Source of the DNA: Neocallimastix lanati (nom. inval.)
Lineage: Eukaryota > Neocallimastigomycota > Neocallimastigomycetes > Neocallimastigales > Neocallimastigaceae
DNA: 64,000 nt
Reading direction: 5' to 3'
Assembly: GCA_016946835.1 (NCBI GenBank)
Contig: JACVTC010000144.1
Span: 383,501-447,500, forward strand
Shown: positions 56,939 through 64,000 of the stretch, piece by piece
How positions within the stretch are numbered: the first letter of the stretch is position 1
How the letters are laid out: every line of letters starts with the position of its first letter
Notes under the pieces: model-generated
Databases searched by the model: none
The model's input: the letters and a program-made list of their open reading frames with translations, nothing else
Told to the model about the DNA's origin: nothing
Translations under genes and position numbers: made by a program

Positions 56939-57675
56939 TGTTGAAATTACAACTGAATTAAATTTCAATTTCAATTAATTTCAATTAAATTATTAAAAAC
57001 AAAATAATTAATAAAAATTTATAATTCATTAATTATTCTTTAAATTTTATTTATTTTATAATATTATAAGTTATTTGATCATCTTAGGACCAGCTTAGGC
57101 CTACTGATTCTAATGATATCATATTAAACTTAAATATTATTAATAAATAAAATATTTATTCAGCATGAATCATTTGGTCATGTCATCCTTGATTCATAAA
57201 TTAATGTTTATGTATTAATTTATGTTATAATGATTTAATTAATTATTAATTATTAATTACTATATTAAATATTTAAATTTAATATTATATTATATATATT
57301 AGCTAATATATTAGATTAAAAAATATAATTTATTTATATTAAACATATTCTTATACTAAATATTATTATTATCAACTTTATATTATTATTATCAATATTC
57401 TCAAACCTACAAAGTATAAAAAGAAAATTCAAATTTATCTTTTTGTTCTTTGTAAGGTTATAGTTAACCTATTATAATATAACTATATATTTTTATTAAT
57501 AAATAAAAATTTTTTATCATATCAAACCAATTATTAGTTTTAATTAAGTGTTAAATTAACAAATTTAACTTTATAACTCTTTTATTTTAGTAATTTATTT
57601 ATATCTATATAGTTATATTATATAGATATATCAACCTGATTCCGTCGTTTAATTCAATCTGTCTACTTTTTAACA
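56939..57675 (+). mobile_element. Solo LTR, family E (copy E3)
   Basis: TGTTGAAATTACAACTGAA to ...CTTTTTAACA, flanked by TTGTC at 56934-56938 and 57676-57680. It has a TATA-like AAAGTATAAAAAGAAA near 57415 followed by CTTTGTAAGGTTATAG. With E2 it separates integrase fragments 55864-55896 and 57676-58487 of Element A. Confidence 0.8.
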
Positions 57676-58487
57676 TTGTCCCTTCGGCCATACAATAAAT
57701 CGAAACTACAAAATCCAGTAACTTCACTTTTAGTAGTCCTCAAAGCCCATAGAGCCGTTGGTAACAACTCATCCCAGTCTCTTTCATTTTCTGACAATAA
57801 CCTTAAGTATTTACAAATTTCTTTATTACGATTCTCCACCTTACCATTTGTTTCAGGATGATAGGTAGTTGCTGGAGATACATAGACATTGTACAAATCC
57901 AGGAAACCCAGAGTTTGCATTGAAATTAATTGTGGACCATTATCAGTTATTACTAACTCCGGAATACCATGTCGACTAAATACGTTTACTAAAAATCTAA
58001 TAATATCGGAAGATTCCGTTTTTTGTAATGGGCTAGCTTCAACCCATCCTGTAAAATAGTCTACTAATACTACTATAAATCTATTATTTCTTCTGGTAGT
58101 GTACAAGGGTTCAACTAGATCGAGTCCTACTCTCACAAAGGGGGCTTCGACAGGGGTAGGAATACTTTCTGAATCTTTAGGATAAGGTCGAGGTCGAAAA
58201 AGTTGGCATTTAGGGCAAGTTCTGACCATACGGTTAACATCACTAGTCATATTGGTCCAGTAGTAATCTCGTTTTAATCTGCTATAGGTTTTTAGAAATC
58301 CTTCATGCCCTATTCCATGAGCCTTTTGTAGTAGTTCCAATTTCTCATTCTCGTCAGTTACTACCTTCCTAAGATTTTCTCCTTCCTGGTAGAATTTATC
58401 TCGATCGATAGTTATTATTTTTGTAAAGAGTTCTATCAGAAACAGATTGCAAATAACAAATTTTAACACCAAAATAAAAAAGAGCAC
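57676..58487 (-). pseudogene. Element A integrase, catalytic part
   Basis: Zinc motif HGIGHEGFLKTYSR ... CPKCQ, then VGLDLVEPL (first Asp), VITDNGPQ (second Asp), NGKVENRN (Glu), ending LWALRTT and LLYGRR at the TTGTC duplication. The frame continues at 55896. The N-terminal 25 residues of the open frame (LFFILVLKFVI) come from the adjoining AT-rich insertion and are not integrase. Confidence 0.9.
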
Positions 58488-58499
58488 GTAATAAAAATT

Positions 58500-59170
58500 C
58501 GTTTTTTTAAATAAAATAATCTTTATTAATTAAAAAAAAAATTAAATCTCTTTTTTGTTATTAACTATCATATAGTCAATAACTAATACATCGATTTAAT
58601 TATAGAAATTTACATGTATTTATATTTTTTCATTATTACATTATAATATATTATTTCTATCTAATTTACATATATTACTATTTATTTATAAACAAAATAT
58701 TTATTAATAATTTTATTAAATAATAATTAACTAAACTAAACAATAATTAATTCAATAAACTTTCAACTTATTTACAATAATAATTAAATTCAATAACAAC
58801 TCATTTATTATATATTTATTATATAAATATTATTAATACTAATGTTTATATATTTACAATTCAAAACTATTTTTATAAACTATTTAAACTAATTTTAACT
58901 ATTTAAAACTATTCCGAAATTAATTTTAAAGTATTTTAAACTAACTAAACTAAATTAACTAAGTTAAATAGAATAACTATTTTAAATAAACTAAACTAAA
59001 TTAACTAACTTAAATAAATTATTTAGATTAAAGTTATTATCCAAAATTATTTAAATAATAATTTTTCCTTTATGAAAAGTTTACATAAATTTATAATTAA
59101 TTTTCATATACGTAAATCATAAATTTATGTAATTTTATTACATTAATTAACTATGCAATAATTAATTATT
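58500..59170. other. AT-rich insertion between RNase H and integrase of Element A
   Basis: About 670 bp of AACTAAACTAA-type low-complexity DNA interrupts the pol frame of A. Similar sequence occurs at 39840-40080. It could be a solo LTR of an unrecognised family; no TG...CA limits or duplication were settled. Confidence 0.5.
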
Positions 59171-59180
59171 AAAGATTTTA

Positions 59181-59600
59181 TTAAATCTTAACAATTTTCT
59201 TATTTATATAATGATCCATTAGGGAGGTTGCGCTAGCTACTTTAATTTGTTCATTCGTATTCTCGTTGAGATTCAACCTAGACAAGGCATCTGCAATGAA
59301 ATTCTTTCTTCCTTCTTCGTATACAACGTTTACCTTTAACATACTAAATTCTAAGATCCAATTGGTTAGTTGCCTTTCAGTTGGTTCCTTGTTTTTAAAC
59401 ATTCCCACTAATGGTTTGTGGTCAGTATATAATACTGTTTCAAATACATTACCTGCGATATAGCTTTTAAATTTCATTACACTAAAGTACGCTGCTGCTC
59501 CTTCTAGCTTGGTTATGGGATAATTTTTCTCTTCTTTTCTTAAAGTTCTACTTACAAAATGGACAGTGAATTCTTTGTTCTCATGTTTCTGCAATAACAC
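59181..59600 (-). pseudogene. Element A RNase H
   Basis: Frame with FTVHFVSRTLRKEEKNYPI, KLEGAAAYFSVMKF, LYTDHKPL and KNFIADALSRL, typical of gypsy RNase H. The beginning (TDASYEGFGGVLLQ) lies upstream in the same frame, 59690-59600, after the TAA at 59730. Confidence 0.88.
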
Positions 59601-59729
59601 ACCTCCAAATCCTTCATAAGAGGCGTCTGTTCGGATGATGAGAGGTTTCGAAAAATCAGGGAACTTTAAAACTGGATAGTCTATTATTGCTTGTTTTAAT
59701 CGGTCAAATCCTTCTTGACATTCGTCATT

Positions 59730-60704
59730 TTATTCAAATACTGTGTCTTTCCTCATTAATTTATATAGTCCTTTTGCAATTTTTGAAAAGTTAGCAATGA
59801 ACTTCCGGTAGTAGCTAACAGTTCCCAGAAAAGATCGTAGCTCAGTCAAATTAGTTGGTTGTTTCCATCTTTTAATAGCTTCCACCTTTGCTGTCGTAGG
59901 CTTAATTCCTTCAATTGTTAGTAAATGACCCAAGACTTCTACTTCTTCCATAAAAAAATGGCATTTCTCTAAATTAATTTTTAATCCGTGCTCTCGAATA
60001 ATCTTGAATACTTCTTTCAGATCTTGTAGATGTTGCTCTTTACTGCTTGAAAATATGACTATATCATCTAAATACACAAACATGCATTTACCAATTAATG
60101 GGAAGAATATGCGATTCATCTCCCGATGGAATGTAGCAGGAGCATTTGTTAGTCCAAAGGGCATGACAACAAAGTTATAATTCCCATACATTGTTGTAAA
60201 CCCAGTTTTATCAATATCTTCAGGATTCATAGGTATCTGATGATACCCGGAGAAAAGGTCTATAGTAGTGATTGCTTTAATATCACCATCAATCGAAAAC
60301 AATATTTCTTTAATATAAGGTATGGCATAGGCATCCTTAAGCGTCATCTCATTCAATTTACGGTAATCGATACATAACCTCCACTTGCCATTCTTTTTAG
60401 ATATAAGTATTACGGGAGAAGACCATGGCGAATGGGAGGGAATTATCAACTTCTTATTTAATAGCTTGGTGAGTTCTTCTTTTAATATATCAGCCTTTGC
60501 TTTGGATAATCGATAAGAGCGTTGTTTAATTGGTCTACTATTTTCCTTAAGTTGTATTGAATGAGGTAGCAATTTGGACTTTCCTAAATCGTCAGAGCTT
60601 AGTGCGAGTACATCATCATACATTTTCAATAACTCCCGAATTTTCTTAATAATTCTTTTATCACATATTCCAATAGCTTTTCCACATATTCCATCTAATA
60701 TCAC
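59730..60704 (-). pseudogene. Element A reverse transcriptase
   Basis: 324 codons: RSYRLSKAKADILKEELTKL, SPWSSPVILISKKNGKWRLC, IDYRKLN, TTIDLFSGYHQIP (Asp149), MPFGLTNAPATF and catalytic YLDD (211-214), LGHLLTIEGI, RSFLGTVSYYRKF. All RT motifs are intact; the frame ends in a TAA at 59730 where RNase H should continue. The open frame begins about 20 residues into the linker after protease. Confidence 0.93.
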
Positions 60705-61131
60705 CTCTCTTCTTTCTATTTTTAGATCTTCATCCTTATGGTAGTTAAAAATTTTTACTTCATTGACTTCCTTGAAGTTTATTTGCTTAAACTCGTCCTC
60801 GCTTACTGATGAATTAGACTCTTCTGTATACAGTAGTTAATTAACAATTTCTCCTTGTTTTAGCTCCTTGCTTTCGTCTGAACGATCTAATTCTTCCAGC
60901 TTCTCAATTACGTCCCACAATTTATATTTCTTTTTGACTTCTTTAAATAAATTTTTAAGTTCATTTGATTCTAAATTGGAATTTATTTTGCAAAGTTCAA
61001 ACGTTACAGGATTAATAAAAAGATAATTTTCAATAATAGTTTCATAACATATAGTAATATCACAAAGTAGATCATTTCTCTCAACCAGCCTAAATTCTGA
61101 TTCAAAGGTCGTATTTCCTATTTAGTGGAAG

Positions 61132-61572
61132 TTAATAAATCAATCCAGGGGTCTGATCTACGTCTGATAATACTTGAACAATCGAACTGGTAGCAATACC
61201 AATTGGCTCAGGCTTATTTGGTAATTTGTCTAGAAATGATTTCGAAATTAAATTAATGCCCGCTCCATAATCTAAGAATACCTTAGATGGTACATCAAAA
61301 ACCTTGCATTTGGATATGGCTATTTTACCTCTATAAACTAAGTTTACCCGTGGTTTCTCTTTATTCAGCTCTTTATCGAATTTAAGTTGTTTAATTACTT
61401 CAGCTCTTACCTTGGGACTCACATCCATTAATTGCGCTACGGTTATATTTGCCCGGAGGCTATTGAGATCTCCTTTGACATTATAGCTAGGTGTTTCACT
61501 TACTAGCTTAATGTGTTTAATTCTATCATTGCTTTTCTTTTCTACCAGATTGGTCTCAGGAATATCGTCCAT
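61132..61572 (-). pseudogene. Element A aspartic protease region
   Basis: 146 codons containing YNVKGDLNSLRANITVAQ, then VFLDYGAGINLISKSFLD, the protease active-site loop. The usual D-T-G/D-S-G is D-Y-G here. The relic at 31.8 kb also has D-Y, so Tyr may be a family trait. The frame ends at 61132, with degraded protease sequence following to about 60840. Confidence 0.8.
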
Positions 61573-61950
61573 CGTTGTATCTTCGTCTGCTAAAACTTAG
61601 ATTTCCTTATTTCGTTGTTCTTTAGCATCTTTCCTTACATTTTCAATTCTTGGCTGTGCAATAATAGAAGGGTGTATTTCTTGAAGTGATTCTGTAGGAA
61701 TTATTAACTCATCTTTCTCCATTTGGTCTAGCTCTTTTTTTTCTCAATGCAGGAGTATCACCTATTGGTTGAGGGTCGTCCTTTAAAGATTTCTTAGTCT
61801 TTGGTTTATGATCATAGAGCATTTTCTTTATTTTCTCCTTCTGGTCTTGGTTGTTCTTTTCATTCCTTTCATTTCTGGTAGCACCATAAACCTGAACTTG
61901 GGTAGTATTATGGTTAGTTTGTTTAACGAGAGCTAACGAACTCTCTCTAC

Positions 61951-62781
61951 TCAGTTTTTTTGTTGAGTTTCATTTCTAAGCGTAGTGTGATGGTTATTGT
62001 GAACCCTTTTTGATAAAATATCGATCAGCTGCTCGTCGCTATAAGGACACTGGAAAACTTTATGTCCTTCTTCTTTGCATCTATAACATATCAATTTATG
62101 ATTAGAGAGTACAGGAACGTTTGTTATTTGCAATTGATTAGGATAAGTTACTTTACCTGAATTATTATTATAAAAGTTCCTACTGTAGCTTCTTCCAGTG
62201 GTGATCCTTTTAAATATTGGAATAGGATTGGTTTTTTCATATTCATCACCTCCCATTCGTTGAAGGCCTAGTTCAAATTCTCGAATCTTCTGTATCTTAT
62301 TGGTGGTTTTAATGGCGTCTTCAATAGAGTCACATTCATCATATAAGACAGCGCGACAAGCTTCCATTCGTGTTCGTATGGATTTCAAGTAATCACTAAC
62401 TTTGATGCCTGGTTTTAAGTTGTCGTTGACCTTTTGATACAACTCTAAGTAAGTCTTGTTATAATCCTCTAGTTCTTCGTCTTCCTTTATAGAAATATTC
62501 TTTAATTTATCGTATATGTCTATTTCGGTTGGCTCTTTGGTCTCTATCAGGTATTTTTTTATTTGAACCAAGGTAGGGAAGAATCCAAGTGTACGATGGG
62601 ATTCCTGGAGTCGTTTCCTAGCTTCACCTTCTGCTACAGAATAGGCCAATCGATATATGGTTTCTGTGTCGGTAATTTTTGCCATTTTTATAATGTTGTC
62701 GAAATCCCCATACCAGGTATTAATTTCTTCAGTTTCACAGGTTCTCAAGCGCGGCAAGACTCTCAGAATGTTGTAATCCAT
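61951..62781 (-). pseudogene. Element A gag with zinc knuckle
   Basis: 276 codons starting MDYNILRVLPRLRT, with a capsid-like domain (INTWYGDFDNIIKMAKI ... GEARKRLQESH ... IDIYDKLKNISIKEDEELED) and a CCHC knuckle CYRCKEEGHKVFQC near residues 233-246. The frame itself is intact, but the protease frame downstream is separated by stops (for example near 61600), which makes the element defective unless readthrough occurs. Confidence 0.88.
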
Positions 62782-62887
62782 TTTTTTTTTTTTTCATTTA
62801 TTTATCAATTATTTTTATAAATATATAGAGAATATTAATTATTTCTTATCTTTTCACCAAGTATAATTACTTTCTTTTGTATTAGTT

Positions 62888-62904
62888 TCCCGGATGAGCC
62901 CCCA
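62888..62904 (-). other. Element A primer-binding site (tRNA-Pro-like)
   Basis: Seven bases inside the 5' LTR, the minus strand reads TGGGGGCTCATCCGGGA, complementary to a tRNA 3' end with CCA. This closely parallels the tRNA-Pro site known from gammaretroviruses (GGGGGCTCGTCCGGGA), so a proline tRNA is the likely primer. Confidence 0.8.
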
Positions 62905-62911
62905 AATTTTT

Positions 62912-63299
62912 TGGTACGTTACAAAAGAAATTCTCAATTTACAATTAATTATCTTGATATTAGTAAGAAGTAATAACTTGCAATAATATAACTATTTAAA
63001 ACACTAATTTAAAAATCAGATTTATTTTAGTTTCAAATTGTCCTTATTAATTTTTAGTAATTTCAATTTTGAGATCTCATTGATCTCAATTTTACATTTA
63101 AATTATTTTTGATCAAATTTTTTTATTTTAAAAAAATAAACATTGGTTGTTAAAAAAAATTATTTCTTTTTATTTCTATTTTAAATTAAATTTTTTTTTT
63201 TTTAATTTATCTTTTTATGGATTAATGTTGTTCTATTTCTAGATTTTCTTAATTATAATTTATAAATTAAATTTAAATATTTCATTCGGTTTTGTACCA
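62912..63299 (-). repeat. Element A 5' LTR
   Basis: 388 bp, nearly identical to 44136-44521, with TGGTAC and GTACCA ends. Confidence 0.92.
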
Positions 63300-63303
63300 A
63301 AAA

Positions 63304-63902
63304 TGTTGCAGGATTTCTAATAATTTAAATTTTTATTTTCCAAAAATAATATATTCTTAATTAATTAAATTTCCTCTTTTTTTTTTAATAACTCTTAAAT
63401 TTTTATTAAGTATTTTCTTTTTCTTTTATAATTTTTTTACTACATGAATTTTATAATTATTTTAATTCTTATTAGAATAATTATTACATGTGATTTTAAT
63501 AATATTTTTTAAAAGTTATTTTAATAATAAAAATATTAATACTAATATAATTTATATTATTTTTAATGACAAAATATTAATAATGATAAAATTAATAAAT
63601 TTAACAATAAAATTATTGGTAATATTTTCAATAATATAATTCTTAAAACAATTTAATATAAATAATAATTAAATATAATAATAAAACAATTTAATTAATA
63701 TAAAATAATAATTATTTAATAATTAGTCATTAATCAATTTAATAAAATAATAATTATTTAAAATTAAAAATAAAATTATGGAATTATAAGAATAGTTTAA
63801 ATTAATTAACATATAAAGTTATTAAATTTAATTATAATTTCGAATTGTATAATTTAAATCATTAGTTTATTTAATTTGTGTATTTTAACTAGTTCCTTAA
63901 CA
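63304..63902 (-). mobile_element. Solo LTR, family C, inverted copy
   Basis: 599 bp, TGTTGCAGGATTTC ... TTCCTTAACA on the plus strand; the reverse complement matches 47466-48145. It begins four A residues after Element A's LTR, so it inserted at or next to A's target duplication. Confidence 0.8.
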
Positions 63903-64000
63903 AAAGTGGTACGATACATTTTTAAAATATTCGTATATACAATAGTTTTGGGCGCTACACTGGGGAATTGTATTAAATTATATATTTTAATAATAATATT
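63903..64000. other. Window end, LTR-like flank
   Basis: AAAGTGGTACGATACATTTTT resembles the end of a family-E LTR or the start of an A-like LTR. TTTTGGGCGCTACACTGGGG follows, which could be another primer-binding region. Too short to classify. Confidence 0.35.

Larger units (their letters stand above)
44136..63299 (-). mobile_element. Element A: Ty3/gypsy retrotransposon with nested insertions
   Basis: Near-identical direct repeats at 44136-44521 and 62912-63299 start TGGTACGTTAC and end TTTTGTACCA on the plus strand, so the LTRs have a 6-bp inverted terminus TGGTAC/GTACCA. Between them, on the minus strand, are a primer-binding site, gag, protease, RT, RNase H and integrase in gypsy order, and a polypurine tract against the left LTR. 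The 19-kb length is due to insertions inside integrase (44897-55858 and 55897-57675) and an AT-rich block at 58500-59170; without them it would be about 6 kb. The left flank is AAAAG. The right flank is AAAA followed by another LTR, which obscures the target duplication. Confidence 0.9.

Overview
The window is from a very AT-rich fungal genome, almost certainly an anaerobic gut fungus (Neocallimastigomycota). The best evidence is the intronless secreted GH5 cellulase at 13852-15225, which ends in two Cys-rich fungal dockerins of the CBM10 type, a combination typical of rumen-fungus cellulosomes. The extreme A+T content, the long (AAT)n and A/T runs between genes, the many short GT-AG introns and the dense retroelements agree with this. 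Genus and species cannot be told from the window.

The left third (1-26 kb) holds most host genes. A 23-exon gene (1708-8850) encodes the large subunit of chromatin assembly factor 1; its frame holds through all 22 introns. It is followed by an intronless six-helix membrane protein (10570-11274), the dockerin-bearing GH5 cellulase (13852-15225), a decayed second GH5 copy (16620-17190), a sugar-porter MFS transporter on the minus strand (20669-22186) and a small secreted Cys-containing protein with an apparent frameshift (25903-26342). Copia gag/protease relics lie at 1-700 and 17190-17960, and a LINE reverse-transcriptase relic at 18397-20039. The cellulase, which releases cello-oligosaccharides, and the sugar porter fit a plant-fibre degrader, but nothing shows that they are co-regulated.

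The middle (26-40 kb) is accessory. Two inverted copies of a Mutator-like (MULE) transposon with FLYWCH-like and MULE transposase domains (27930-30195 minus; 38013-39732 plus) bracket about 8 kb. That interval contains a gypsy relic, a copia 3' end, a third MULE fragment, a pentanucleotide satellite and one intact gene for an Rpn/PD-(D/E)XK-type nuclease (35951-37249), a family best known from bacteria.

The right third (40-64 kb) is a nest of LTR retrotransposons. Element A (minus strand, 44136-63299) has matching LTRs ending TGGTAC/GTACCA, a tRNA-Pro-like primer-binding site, a polypurine tract, gag, protease, RT, RNase H and a split integrase. Two further insertions with clear 5-bp target duplications (CTATC and TTGTC) sit inside its integrase; skipping both restores the reading frame. 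The 11-kb CTATC insertion contains Element B, a visibly GC-richer chromovirus whose gag-pol is broken by only a few stops and one frameshift. A third, internally deleted chromovirus lies at 41015-42807. Outside A the only intact-looking genes are the CAF-1, membrane-protein, GH5, MFS and Rpn genes.
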